Assembly (NCBI RefSeq): GCF_900143085.1
Contig: NZ_FRCZ01000002.1
Coordinates: 124,001 to 188,000 of the forward strand
DNA length: 64,000 nt
Source of the DNA: Gracilibacillus kekensis
GTDB lineage: Bacteria > Bacillota > Bacilli > Bacillales > Amphibacillaceae
Reading direction: 5' to 3'
The position numbers and the translations under genes are program-made. A model generated the notes under the pieces. The model was not told where the DNA came from and made no database searches. It saw nothing but the letters and a program-made list of their open reading frames with translations. Positions 25,285 to 34,098 of this stretch are shown here, one piece after another (position 1 is the first letter of the stretch; every line of letters begins with the position of its first letter).

Positions 25285-26334
25285 TTAATCCTCTAACGGG
25301 TTTAAGCTTTCCGTTCCCTTCATGTTTGTAATCAGTTCTACTAACAGTTCAATTTCTTCTTCGATATCTTTTAAACTTGCTGTTTCAACCGGAGAATGCA
25401 TATACCGTAGTGGTAAGGACACTAAACTGACAGGTACACCGTTGCCAGTCAAACGCATTTTGTCGGCATCTGTTCCGGTATGTCTTGGCGTTAATTCATA
25501 TTGTACGTTCATTTCTAATTTTTTTGCTGTTCTTTCTAAGATCTGATTTAACTTTCTGTTTATTGGTGCACCTTTTGCTAGCACAGGTCCTCCATCTAGT
25601 CGGATATCACCATGTTTACGTCTATCTACAGACGGATAATCTGTAGCAAATGTCACGTCTAATGCTAACGCTGCATCTGGTTTCAGTCCGGCTGCCGCAA
25701 AATAGGCTCCACCCATGTTCGTTTCCTCATTTACTGTACTAACTCCGTAAATTCCGATATTGAGTTTTTGATCCTTTATTCGCTTGATCACTTCTGCAAC
25801 AATAAAAGCACCCGTACGGTTATCGAGACCTCTCCCAGAAATATATCGATCGTTTAATATTTCTGAAGTACGACGGTACACTACAAGATCTCCAATTTGA
25901 ATATCGCGTTCCAGTTCTTCTTTAGAAGTGGCTCCACAGTCGATAAATAAATCTTCTATACCAAAATCACCTTTTAAACCACCATGGTGTTGTGCGTTCA
26001 CTCCTATAACACCTTTTACACTCTTTTCCGATCCTAATAACTCTACTTTCATTCCAATTGCTGACTTCGGGTTAATACCACCCATTTTTTCCACATAAAC
26101 AAATCCATTATCATCAATACGGTTAACTATAAAAGCAACTTCATCACAATGACCAGCCAAGAGTAAATGAAAATCCGCCTTTTCATTCACTACTGCAATC
26201 ACATTTCCTGCATGATCTGTACGAATTTCATCAGCATAAGGTGCAACATATTTCATCCACTTTTTCTGAATGGTCATCTCCATACTTGATGGTGACGGGG
26301 TATGTAATAATTCTTGCAAAAAATCTTTTTCCAT
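25285..26334 (-). CDS. M42 family metallopeptidase
   Basis: A 349-residue dinuclear zinc aminopeptidase of the M42 (glutamyl aminopeptidase/endoglucanase-like) family. Metal-ligand and catalytic motifs are visible: LLLAGHCDEVAFIV (His, Asp), the bridging Asp in SGRGLDNRTGAF, the catalytic Glu pair in NEETNMGG, a later Asp in ALDVTFATDYP, and the final His in RYMHSPVET. Cytosolic. AGGAGTG lies before the ATG. B. subtilis has several paralogues (YtoP, YsdC, YhfE) and I do not assign which. Confidence 0.88.
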   Translation of the reverse strand: MEKDFLQELLHTPSPSSMEMTIQKKWMKYVAPYADEIRTDHAGNVIAVVNEKADFHLLLAGHCDEVAFIVNRIDDNGFVYVEKMGGINPKSAIGMKVELLGSEKSVKGVIGVNAQHHGGLKGDFGIEDLFIDCGATSKEELERDIQIGDLVVYRRTSEILNDRYISGRGLDNRTGAFIVAEVIKRIKDQKLNIGIYGVSTVNEETNMGGAYFAAAGLKPDAALALDVTFATDYPSVDRRKHGDIRLDGGPVLAKGAPINRKLNQILERTAKKLEMNVQYELTPRHTGTDADKMRLTGNGVPVSLVSLPLRYMHSPVETASLKDIEEEIELLVELITNMKGTESLNPLED

Positions 26335-26407
26335 TTAAAATCACTCCTAAAATAGATTGAATAAGCAATTGTATGTGGTGAACACTAATACTAAAAAAGG
26401 TGATGAC

Positions 26408-27421
26408 ATGCTCTGGAATAAATGGATTCAATTTTATTTCCATCTTCCTATTATCGTTCGATTGCTATTCAGCGTTAGCCTCTTAATGCTATTATTTGGT
26501 TATTTAATACATTTAATAGAGCCTAGTCATTTCCCAACCATTTTTGATGGTGTCTGGTGGTCCTTTGTCACTGGATCAACGGTAGGTTACGGTGATTACG
26601 TGCCTTTGAGTTTTTTAGGCAAGTTAATAGGAATAATATTAATTCTGGCGGGTGGTGGCTTAGTTACTTTCTATATGGCTACTTTATCTGCTGGTACTAT
26701 AAAACATGAAAAAGATCTAACCGATGGGAAAGTGTCGTTTAAAGGTGCAAATCACACAATCCTGATTGGGTGGAATGAACGTACTAAGCAATTAATTCAA
26801 ATGTTCAAAGAGCAACATTTTAAGACAGATACTGTATTAATTGACCATACATTAAATAAGATCTCCTATCAAGATCATCACATACATTTTATACATGGAC
26901 AACCTACATCAGACGAAACATTGAAAAAAGCGAACATCGAACAAGCAAATTTTGTGGTCATCACTGCAGATCCTTCCATGACGGAGGAAGAAGCGGATCG
27001 GCAAACCATTCTTAATATCATTGCTGCGCGAGGAAATCATCCAACAGTGCACATTATTTCAGAAATTCTTACTGAAGTACAAAGAATAAATGCTATTAGA
27101 GCAGGGAGCAATGTTGTGCTCCGCTCCAATAATTTTATGAGTTCGTTGTTTTATCAGTCCTTATTTCAAAAAGATGTCCAAGTTACAGATATTATAGCAA
27201 AGACACTGGAAGAACAACAATTCTGTTCTCATTTGATTGAAGGAGCGTTAACAGATCATGAATTTTATTATTGTGCCCAAACATACCTGCAAGAAAAAAA
27301 ATGGTTAATTGGACTGATTCGAAATGATGAGATGATACTACATCCCTCCTTTTCATTAATTATGCAAAAAGGAGACAGACTTATTTATTTGAAAGGGATG
27401 GATCTAAATAAAAGAAGATGA
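26408..27421 (+). CDS. yugO: Potassium channel with RCK domain (YugO-like)
   Basis: A 337-residue two-transmembrane K+ channel. Membrane segments lie at about residues 14-36 and 68-92, with the selectivity filter STVGYGD at 57-63 between them. A TrkA-N/RCK domain follows from about 108. The channel part is very like B. subtilis YugO, the channel involved in biofilm electrical signalling. The start is the ATG after AAAGGTGAT, 17 codons inside the longest frame. yugN and pgi follow, as in B. subtilis. Confidence 0.88.
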   Translation: MLWNKWIQFYFHLPIIVRLLFSVSLLMLLFGYLIHLIEPSHFPTIFDGVWWSFVTGSTVGYGDYVPLSFLGKLIGIILILAGGGLVTFYMATLSAGTIKHEKDLTDGKVSFKGANHTILIGWNERTKQLIQMFKEQHFKTDTVLIDHTLNKISYQDHHIHFIHGQPTSDETLKKANIEQANFVVITADPSMTEEEADRQTILNIIAARGNHPTVHIISEILTEVQRINAIRAGSNVVLRSNNFMSSLFYQSLFQKDVQVTDIIAKTLEEQQFCSHLIEGALTDHEFYYCAQTYLQEKKWLIGLIRNDEMILHPSFSLIMQKGDRLIYLKGMDLNKRR

Positions 27422-27427
27422 AGGCAA

Positions 27428-27477
27428 CAATCAGTGGAAGCTTTAAACTCCCACTGATTGAAGACTCACCTTATCAG
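27428..27477 (-). repeat. Partial second-family hairpin element
   Basis: CAATCAGTGG (27428-27437) pairs with CCACTGATTG (27451-27460). Read on the minus strand, the flank GATAAGGTGAGTCTTC matches the start of the nested element at 58141 (ATAAAGTGAGACTTC). It lies just after yugO and may also act as its terminator. Confidence 0.6.
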
Positions 27478-27480
27478 CAA

Positions 27481-27560
27481 CGTTCCACAGTACTAGTATT
27501 TGCACTCATTGAGCGCACTTCAACTCCTGTAGACTGTTTTGGAGAGAAGATCTTCCTAAA
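27481..27560. repeat. Degenerate end-B fragment of the palindromic family
   Basis: TCATTGAGCGCA followed by CAACTCCTGTAG resembles the end-B sequence at 58434 (TCATTGAGCGCAGGCGG, then CAACTCCTATGG). No intact element remains. Confidence 0.4.
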
Positions 27561-27583
27561 CATTTTTCAAACTATTATTCTTA

Positions 27584-27991
27584 CTATAACTGTTCAAGCA
27601 ATACTTCTAGGTTCTGCAATACTATTTTTCCTTTTTCAATATATGGAGTTGGTATATCTGCATCTTTTTCTACTGGTGTTTGAAACTGGTTAAAGGAAGC
27701 TTGAATAACACTACTCTCTGCATAAGCATCTACATCGTCCTGATAACGATGGGTTAAGATATAGGGCTTATCCATTTGAATTACTGCATTATCATTTTCG
27801 ATTTCCCCTTTAAGCGAATGAAATGGTACACGAAGAAAATGATAGCCCTCATCATTAGCCAATTTATAGTCAAAATATCCATGGTCATACTCCCAAGCAC
27901 CGCCTAAAGCATATCCTTCTTTCTCTAGTATTCGCTTTACTTCGCGATAAAAAAACACTTTATTCTCAACGGTCGAATCTAACTCCAACAA
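27584..27991 (-). CDS. yugN: YugN-like family protein
   Basis: A protein of about 135 residues. The segment GGAWEYDHGYFDYKL followed by YHFLRVPF matches the YugN family, and the position between yugO and pgi is the B. subtilis one. Function unknown. The longest frame starts far upstream in sequence unlike the family. The best start is a TTG (LLELDSTVENK) with AAGGGGTG six bases upstream; a GTG three codons earlier overlaps that ribosome site. It is convergent with yugO. Confidence 0.7.
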   Translation of the reverse strand: MLELDSTVENKVFFYREVKRILEKEGYALGGAWEYDHGYFDYKLANDEGYHFLRVPFHSLKGEIENDNAVIQMDKPYILTHRYQDDVDAYAESSVIQASFNQFQTPVEKDADIPTPYIEKGKIVLQNLEVLLEQL

Positions 27992-28119
27992 AGCATTCAC
28001 CCCTTTTATACTTAGGATGCCAAAATATACTTCTTTTATGTGAATCCAGACTATATTTATAGTAAAACTAAACTGTGAAGTAATTGACATAGGATAATTG
28101 ACAAAAGTATTGAGATGAG

Positions 28120-28500
28120 TGCTAATCCAACGCTACGGAAAAACACTCCCTTTCCGGGGGCACGGCTTCAGCTAACTTCGGAAAGAAAACCACTTTCCAA
28201 AGTGGATGTTCAGCTCGTGCTGTTCCCCCAGGAGTGTCGCATTTTTCCTCCGCTTTGTTAGATATCTGTTCAAGTACGAGTAAATATGCTGTGATATCAA
28301 CATTCTAGCTGGCTATAAATTTGTAGAACACTATTAAGCGTAGTCCATTTACGAAGACTCCAGCGGGAATAGCGCGAGCTGAAAATCCCGCAGGAAAGCG
28401 ATCTTTGCTTTCCGAGGAAGTTGAAGCCGTGCCCGCGGAAAGCGAAGTAAATGGACGGAGCTTTTGCCTAGCATTCATCATACGTTCAAAATTGTCACAA
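28120..28500. repeat. Divergent composite palindromic element
   Basis: Two units are visible. The first (about 28120-28260) has CTTCAGCTAACTT and CAAAGTGGATGTTCAG in the usual core. The second (about 28310-28500) begins with an end-B-like TTTGTAGAACACTATTAAGCG. It has a different core: CGAAGACTCCAGCGGGAA, CGCGAGCTGAA, ATCCCGCAGGAAAGCG and GTGCCCGCGGAAAGCGAAGT, flanked by inverted GTCCATTTAC and GTAAATGGAC. This core resembles a repeat widespread in Bacillaceae genomes. It fills the gap upstream of yugN and downstream of pgi. Confidence 0.65.
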
Positions 28501-28539
28501 CTTCGCAATTTGTGTCTACTTATAAACTTCACCTATATT

Positions 28540-28576
28540 AAAAACCTCCCATTTTAAAATAAAATGGGAGGTTTTT
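28540..28576 (-). terminator. Terminator of pgi
   Basis: AAAACCTCCCATTTT pairs perfectly with AAAATGGGAGGTTTT around a short AT loop. Confidence 0.88.
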
Positions 28577-28582
28577 ACATCT

Positions 28583-29929
28583 TTATAGACGTTTTTCTAA
28601 TTTTGCTTTTTCTTCTTCAAATCCTGGCTTACCTAACAGTGCAAACATATTTTTCTTATATGCTTCTACACCCGGCTGATCAAATGGATTTACACCTAAG
28701 AGGTATCCACTGATTGCACAGGCTTTTTCAAAGAAGTAAACAACATAACCGAAAGTATATGCGTCAAGTTTTGGTAAATGTACTAATAAGTTTGGCACTT
28801 CACCATCTGTATGAGCAAGCAATGTACCTTGGAATGCTTTTTCATTTACAAAGTCTAATGTTTCACCAACTAAATAGTTAAGACCATCTAAATCCTGGTC
28901 TTCTTTTTCAATCGTAATGTTTGATTTTGGCTCTTCTACATGCAGAACCGTTTCAAAGATATCACGACGGCCTTCCTGTACATACTGACCTAATGAATGA
29001 AGGTCTGTTGAGAAGTTGGCGGAAGATGGATAAATTCCTTTAAAGTCTTTCCCTTCACTTTCTCCATATAACTGCTTCCACCATTCAGAGAAATATTGTA
29101 GTGCTGGTTCATAATTAATTAACATTTCAATGGTTTTCCCTTTGTTGTAAAGTACATTTCGAACTGCTGCATATTGGTATGCAGGATTTTTAGCAAGATC
29201 TGCTTCACTTAATTCAACCTGTGCTTTTTGTGCACCTTGCATCATCTCATCAATATCTACACCACTTACGGCAATTGGCAATAAACCTACAGCAGTAAGA
29301 ACCGAGTAACGCCCACCTACATCATCAGGGATGACAAAGCTCTCATACCCTTCTTCATTCGCCAATGTTTTTAGAGCACCTTTTGCTTTATCTGTTGTTG
29401 CATAAATACGTCCCTTTGCTTCGTCAACGCCATATTTTTCTTCTAGAAACTTACGGAAAATACGGAAGGCAATTGCAGGTTCTGTTGTTGTTCCACTTTT
29501 AGAAATAACATTTACTGAAACGTCTTTATCTTTTAATACATCAAAAAGATCATTGATATAAGCAGCACTAATACTATTCCCAACGAAGAATACTTGTGGT
29601 GTATCACGTTGATCTTTAGATAATTCGTTATAAAAAGAATGATTTAACATTTCAATTGCTGCGCGTGCTCCTAAGTATGAACCACCAATACCCACTACTA
29701 AAAGAACATCCGAATCTGATTTGATTTTTTCAGCAGACTTTTTAATGCGTGCAAACTCTTCTTTGTCGTAGTCAGTTGGAAGGTCTACCCAACCTAAAAA
29801 GTCATTTCCTGCACCAGTTTTGTTATGTACCATTTCATGCGCTAACTTTACCGGTTCTTTTAAATAATCTAATTCATGTTCACCAAAAAAAGTTAGTGCT
29901 TTCTCATAATCAAAGCGTACATGTGTCAT
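28583..29929 (-). CDS. pgi: Glucose-6-phosphate isomerase
   Basis: A 448-residue glycolytic enzyme that interconverts glucose 6-phosphate and fructose 6-phosphate, of the short bacillus type. Signatures include [34 protein letters not shown] (sugar-phosphate-binding SIS motif), [14 protein letters not shown] and the C-terminal [18 protein letters not shown] with the catalytic Lys. GGAGG lies 10 nt before the ATG. It follows yugN on the same strand order as B. subtilis. Confidence 0.97.
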   Translation of the reverse strand: MTHVRFDYEKALTFFGEHELDYLKEPVKLAHEMVHNKTGAGNDFLGWVDLPTDYDKEEFARIKKSAEKIKSDSDVLLVVGIGGSYLGARAAIEMLNHSFYNELSKDQRDTPQVFFVGNSISAAYINDLFDVLKDKDVSVNVISKSGTTTEPAIAFRIFRKFLEEKYGVDEAKGRIYATTDKAKGALKTLANEEGYESFVIPDDVGGRYSVLTAVGLLPIAVSGVDIDEMMQGAQKAQVELSEADLAKNPAYQYAAVRNVLYNKGKTIEMLINYEPALQYFSEWWKQLYGESEGKDFKGIYPSSANFSTDLHSLGQYVQEGRRDIFETVLHVEEPKSNITIEKEDQDLDGLNYLVGETLDFVNEKAFQGTLLAHTDGEVPNLLVHLPKLDAYTFGYVVYFFEKACAISGYLLGVNPFDQPGVEAYKKNMFALLGKPGFEEEKAKLEKRL

Positions 29930-30251
29930 GTTTTAGTAACCTCCAATAATTTTTATCACTATTTAAATGTACCGAATCCTGCAATGTAAATCAAGCATTG
30001 CGATATTAGAGTGTTTGAAAAATAGGCAAAATTTCTAAATCTCAAGAAATAACTGATTCATATTTTGTATATTTTTCAAAAAAGACCGCAAAATAGAAAT
30101 GAACCAATGGTGTTACAGCTAATCAATAGTTGAGACAATAATCGGTTTTTTAGAAAGATTCTATTGATACACTCCATGATTCTTTGATCTTAAGTATTTT
30201 AAAAAACCGTGGTTTGACATTCTCTTATTAACAGAAAGGAGTTAACCATAC
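29930..30251. other. Divergent promoter region between pgi and yuzA
   Basis: About 320 bp of AT-rich DNA. A possible -35 (TTGACA) lies near 30216, but I see no convincing -10 at standard spacing. No repeat element and no small frame stands out. Confidence 0.35.
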
Positions 30252-30449
30252 ATGAAAAAATTAGCATTAATTCTCATCATCGTTGGCGCTATCAATTGGG
30301 GGTTGATTGGTCTTTTTCAATTTGACTTAGTTGCTACCCTTTTCGGTGGCGGAAGTCAAGAAGGAGCCTTTGCAAGAGTTATCTATACTTTAGTTGGTAT
30401 AGCAGGACTCGTCAGTATTGCATTTCTATTTGACTCCAATGAAAGATGA
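30252..30449 (+). CDS. yuzA: DUF378 family membrane protein YuzA
   Basis: A 65-residue protein with two membrane segments: MKKLALILIIVGAINWGLIGLF and a second at about 42-60 (VIYTLVGIAGLVSIAFLF). The GAINWGLIG motif is the hallmark of DUF378. Function unknown. A ribosome site AAAGGAG precedes the ATG. It is convergent with yugI, and the two genes are neighbours in B. subtilis too. Confidence 0.85.
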   Translation: MKKLALILIIVGAINWGLIGLFQFDLVATLFGGGSQEGAFARVIYTLVGIAGLVSIAFLFDSNER

Positions 30450-30456
30450 AAAGCAT

Positions 30457-30493
30457 AAAAAACCAACAACCCTGGGTGGTTGTTGGTTTTTTT
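30457..30493. terminator. Bidirectional terminator yuzA/yugI
   Basis: AAAAACCAACAACC pairs with GGTTGTTGGTTTTT. T-runs exist in both directions. Confidence 0.85.
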
Positions 30494-30496
30494 GTA

Positions 30497-30847
30497 TTAT
30501 TCGGATTGTTTAATCCATTCTTTTAACTTATCTTTTAAGGTATTAAAACCGTGTTCCCCTTCTTTTTCTGAAATCGCATTTTCATTTTTAGGTTCCGGTC
30601 TTTCAGGTTCTAAAGCACGTATCGATAGAGCATATTTATTTTCATTTTCATCGATTTCGAGTATCTTTACTTTTACTTTATCACCTTCATGGACATGGTC
30701 AGATATATCTTTGACAAAGCCATTTTTAACTTCTGATATATGAATTAACCCTTGTACCTCATCACTGATAGAGACAAATGCACCATATGGTTGTACACCT
30801 GTAATTACACCTTCCACTACATCTCCTACATGAAATTCTTCAGACAT
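30497..30847 (-). CDS. yugI: S1-domain RNA-binding protein YugI (general stress protein 13 family)
   Basis: A 116-residue protein that is essentially one S1/OB-fold RNA-binding domain (residues about 6-77: VGDVVEGVITGVQPYGAFVSI, GLIHISEVKNGFVKDI, GDKVKVKILEID) with a charged tail. B. subtilis YugI associates with ribosomes. The start MSEEFHVGD has GAGGAG eight bases upstream, 16 codons inside the longest frame. Confidence 0.88.
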   Translation of the reverse strand: MSEEFHVGDVVEGVITGVQPYGAFVSISDEVQGLIHISEVKNGFVKDISDHVHEGDKVKVKILEIDENENKYALSIRALEPERPEPKNENAISEKEGEHGFNTLKDKLKEWIKQSE

Positions 30848-31080
30848 ATTTCCAACTCCTCGTAAATTTCTTGCCATTTTATTAGTTTTGAACATTAAAT
30901 AATGTTAGCATATTAGGAATAAAAATAGCAAAAGAAAGCGAAAATTTTTTTTTATAAAAGAAAGGTTTAAAAATTTTAAAAACGGGCATTATATAAACAT
31001 GTAAGACTTTCTCGTATTCCCCCTGGATAGCAAAGCGATCAATCGCTTTGCTTATTTTTTTTCTAAGTGAGGTAAACACA

Positions 31081-31887
31081 ATGAATCACATGATTACATA
31101 CCAAGGTCATCATATAAATTATCAACTTATCAAAAATCCCACAAAACCTACTATTTTATTACTTCATGGTTTCTTAGCCTCTACCTATTGCTTTCGAAAA
31201 TTAATACCATTATTAGAAAAAAATTATCAGTTAATCGCTATCGATCTACCACCTTTTGGAAAAAGTGAAAAATCGGATTCTTGTCTGTACTCGTATGATC
31301 ATATGGTGGATGTCATTTCATTTATACTAAGAACATTAGATATAAATAAAATAACTATAATTGGACATTCAATGGGGGGACAAATCGCTTTACGATATAC
31401 TTTTCAATACAAGGAACAAATTCAGCATTTGTTTTTACTTTCACCTACAAGTTTTATGAGAAAGTCTCATTTATTTTCTCGTTTTATCTGCCATAATCCA
31501 TTTTCTCCATTTATTGCACATCAACTATTAAAAAGAAAAGGCGTATATGAAATGTTACGACATTCCATGTATCATGATCAGTTTATTACTGATGAAATGT
31601 TACAACAATATAAAGAACCATTCTTAGACAAAAAGATCTATCCATGTTTAATAAAAATATTAAATGATCATCAAGGCGACCTTTCGGAATATGAATTACT
31701 AAACATTCATACACCTTGTACCATTCTCTGGGGAAAAAACGATGAAATTATCCCTTTTACCATTGGATACGAATTATTACGCTTCTTACCTAATTCTTCA
31801 TTGACTTTACTTGATAAGATAGGACATTTAATCCCTGAAGAAGCTCCGAATTATATTGCAAAAAAGGTAAAAAATGTGAAGCATTAA
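31081..31887 (+). CDS. Alpha/beta hydrolase
   Basis: A 268-residue alpha/beta-hydrolase fold protein. The oxyanion-hole HGFLAS lies at residues 29-34, the nucleophile elbow GHSMGGQ (Ser97) at 95-101, the acid in ILWGKNDEIIP and the catalytic His in KIGHLIPEE near 250. There is no signal peptide. The start is ATG with GAGG nine bases upstream. B. subtilis has a hydrolase (YugF) in this neighbourhood, but I cannot confirm orthology. The substrate is unknown. Confidence 0.8.
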   Translation: MNHMITYQGHHINYQLIKNPTKPTILLLHGFLASTYCFRKLIPLLEKNYQLIAIDLPPFGKSEKSDSCLYSYDHMVDVISFILRTLDINKITIIGHSMGGQIALRYTFQYKEQIQHLFLLSPTSFMRKSHLFSRFICHNPFSPFIAHQLLKRKGVYEMLRHSMYHDQFITDEMLQQYKEPFLDKKIYPCLIKILNDHQGDLSEYELLNIHTPCTILWGKNDEIIPFTIGYELLRFLPNSSLTLLDKIGHLIPEEAPNYIAKKVKNVKH

Positions 31888-32092
31888 ACTTTTTTTCTAT
31901 CAATCAATATGGTTAGATAGAAGTATACTATGTGACTTTAACCAGAGGCGGCTTTAGTCTGTTAGCGAAACTTATCATGAAGTTAGCTTTCGTTTATCCT
32001 CACTTTACCTCTTTGTTATAACTCGAACTTTGAAGCGGGATACTTAAGACGTATACACCATGATTAAAAATACGATCGAAGGAGTGAAAAGA

Positions 32093-33262
32093 ATGCATTT
32101 TTCTTTTGATAAACATATAGAAAGAAGAAACACAAGGGCTGTTAAGTGGGATCTTGTGAAGTCTTTATACGGAGACGAAGACGTACTACCGATGTGGGTA
32201 GCTGATATGGATTTTGAAGCTCCACCTGCGGTTACACAAGCACTTACAGAACGAGCCAAACATGGAGTTTTTGGTTATACTTTTACCGACATTGCCCTGC
32301 AAGACACAATAATTGATTGGTTAACCTATAAACATAATTGGGAAGTCAATAGAGCATCCATTCTCTACAGTCCAGGTGTGATCGCGACCTTATATATGGC
32401 CATCCAAACATTTACAGAGGTTGGAGACAAAGTATTAATCCAGACACCCGTTTATCCTCCTTTTTATGATATCGTGAAAAATCATGATCGCAAATTAGAA
32501 AAAAACCAGCTAGTGTTAGACGGTGATACTTACAAGATCGATTTTGATGACTTTGAAAATAAATTAAAACAGGGTGTCAAAGCTTTTATATTATGTAACC
32601 CTCATAATCCAGTAGGAAGAGTATGGACAAAAGGTGAATTAACAAGAATGGTAGATTTATGTAAAAAATACGATGTGCTAATTTTATCAGATGAAATCCA
32701 TGCAGACCTTGTATTTTCCCCTAATCAACATTTGCCAATCGCGAATATTGATCCAGAAATGAAAGACAATATTATCACGTGTATGTCACCAACTAAAACA
32801 TTTAACTTAGCCGGCTTGCAAGTATCCTATGCAATTGTTAGCAATAAACAAAAACGTGAGGCATTAGAAAAAACGTTTCACAAACAAGGTATGCATATTT
32901 TAAACACAATGGGTATTACTGCGTTAGAAGCAGCATACGAGGATGGACGAAATTGGTTAAATGGATTGATGGAACAATTACAGGTAAATCTAAATTACCT
33001 GACAAAAGCTTTTTCTAGTCATAAAGAAGTAAAGGTTTTCCAACCAGAGGGTACGTATTTAGTTTGGCTGGATTTTAGATCATTGAATCTTTCACAAGAC
33101 GACTTAAAAAAGTTTCTGCAAAACGAAGCAAAAGTTGGATTGAATGACGGTGCCTCTTTTGGAGAAGAAGGCAATGGCTTTATGCGGATGAATATCGCAT
33201 GCCCACTTGAAAGTGTCAAAGAAGGCACCAACCGAATAATCAGAGCCTTGAATAGGCTGTAA
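32093..33262 (+). CDS. patB: MalY/PatB family aminotransferase (cystathionine beta-lyase type)
   Basis: A 389-residue fold-type I PLP enzyme. Features are the N-terminal RRNTRAVKWD, the substrate/cofactor-binding NPHNPVGRVW (169-178), the PLP-contacting SDEIHADLV (199-207) and Schiff-base Lys235 in SPTKTFNLAGLQ. PatB in B. subtilis is a C-S lyase acting on cystathionine or cysteine conjugates. The start is chosen at the ATG after AAGGAGTG. It is monocistronic with a terminator. Aminotransferase activity is possible but less likely for this subgroup. Confidence 0.85.
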   Translation: MHFSFDKHIERRNTRAVKWDLVKSLYGDEDVLPMWVADMDFEAPPAVTQALTERAKHGVFGYTFTDIALQDTIIDWLTYKHNWEVNRASILYSPGVIATLYMAIQTFTEVGDKVLIQTPVYPPFYDIVKNHDRKLEKNQLVLDGDTYKIDFDDFENKLKQGVKAFILCNPHNPVGRVWTKGELTRMVDLCKKYDVLILSDEIHADLVFSPNQHLPIANIDPEMKDNIITCMSPTKTFNLAGLQVSYAIVSNKQKREALEKTFHKQGMHILNTMGITALEAAYEDGRNWLNGLMEQLQVNLNYLTKAFSSHKEVKVFQPEGTYLVWLDFRSLNLSQDDLKKFLQNEAKVGLNDGASFGEEGNGFMRMNIACPLESVKEGTNRIIRALNRL

Positions 33263-33293
33263 TATATTTTCTAAAACTGAATGAATAATTTTC

Positions 33294-33330
33294 GCCCATT
33301 CAATTTACCTTTTAATTGAATGGGCATTTT
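33294..33330 (+). terminator. Terminator of the patB-like gene
   Basis: GCCCATTCAATT pairs perfectly with AATTGAATGGGC, followed by ATTTTCATT. Confidence 0.75.
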
Positions 33331-33399
33331 CATTATCAATTACAGGCACAGGTCATTCATAAAACAAAAAAGTGGTCCATCATTAAATCTTTGACCATT

Positions 33400-34000
33400 G
33401 CGTATAAGCAGGATTATACGACACTATTGTAGTGGTAATTATGAGATTTTATATATGCTTTGCTACCGCTTCGGCTTGTCGGCTTCCCTTTCCGCGGGTT
33501 TTTCTCCTCAGCTAACTTTTTAAGCAAAGGGCACTTAAAAAGTGGATCTTCGGATAAAAACATCCCGCAAGAGTGAAAGCCGACGCCTGCGCTTTTTAAT
33601 GCTTTACAACTCCAGTAAAAATAATCATATTCGCATTATTCAATATAGCCTATGAATTTTTTAGCCTACTTACGATAATTAACAAAAGCTGTTCATATCT
33701 TTAACAATCCAATATGCTAGCACTAGCTATCTTTGTAGAACTTCATTCAGCGTAGGCGGCCACTTCCACTCCTGTGGGATCGTTTTCCCTGAAGATCCAC
33801 TTTTCCATGCGGTTTTTGAATGGAAAAGTTAGCTGAAGGGAAAAGCCCACTGCATAGAAAACACTACGAAAGCTTGCTTGAGTAGATGTTGCACTTGTGC
33901 CCGTGGTAAAAGGGAAGTGGGCAAGCCGAAGTGGTTACCACGCACATATACCTTTTCAAAATTGCTACCAAAGTTACGTCGTATAATCCTGCTTATATGC
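33400..34000. repeat. Best-preserved composite palindromic element (601 bp)
   Basis: The outermost ends are near-perfect inverted repeats: the left reads GCGTATAAGCAGGATTATAC and the right, in reverse, GCATATAAGCAGGATTATAC. The left unit A–core–B spans about 33400-33615, with TCAGCTAACTTTTTAAGC then AAAAAGTGGATCTTCGG. The spacer lies at about 33616-33735. The right unit B'–core–A' begins near 33736 (TTTGTAGAACTTCATTCAGC). The 59-nt block lies at 33848-33906. The element fills most of the 835-bp gap between patB and sodC. Confidence 0.87.
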
Positions 34001-34032
34001 AGCAGCAATTTTTGTATTTCAAACGCAAAATG

Positions 34033-34066
34033 AAGGTTTTTCCTCGATTAATCGAGAAAAAACCTT
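34033..34066 (-). terminator. Terminator of sodC
   Basis: AAGGTTTTT and CTCGAT on one side pair with ATCGAG and AAAAACCTT on the other around a 2-nt loop with one bulge, a long hairpin 33 nt after the sodC stop. Confidence 0.75.
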
Positions 34067-34098
34067 TTACGCTTTGCTTCGCATTCCTACACAGCTTG

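Noticed and set aside
27429-27460. Ordinary terminator only
   Set aside because: No T-run follows and the flanks match the nested element at 58.1 kb, so it is better described as a repeat that may also terminate.
27418-27693. 91-codon plus-strand frame after yugO
   Set aside because: It crosses repeat remnants and runs antisense into yugN, with no ribosome site.
30882-31079. 65-codon minus-strand frame upstream of yugI
   Set aside because: No ribosome site, AT-rich low-complexity product, and it overlaps the promoter regions of yugI and the hydrolase.
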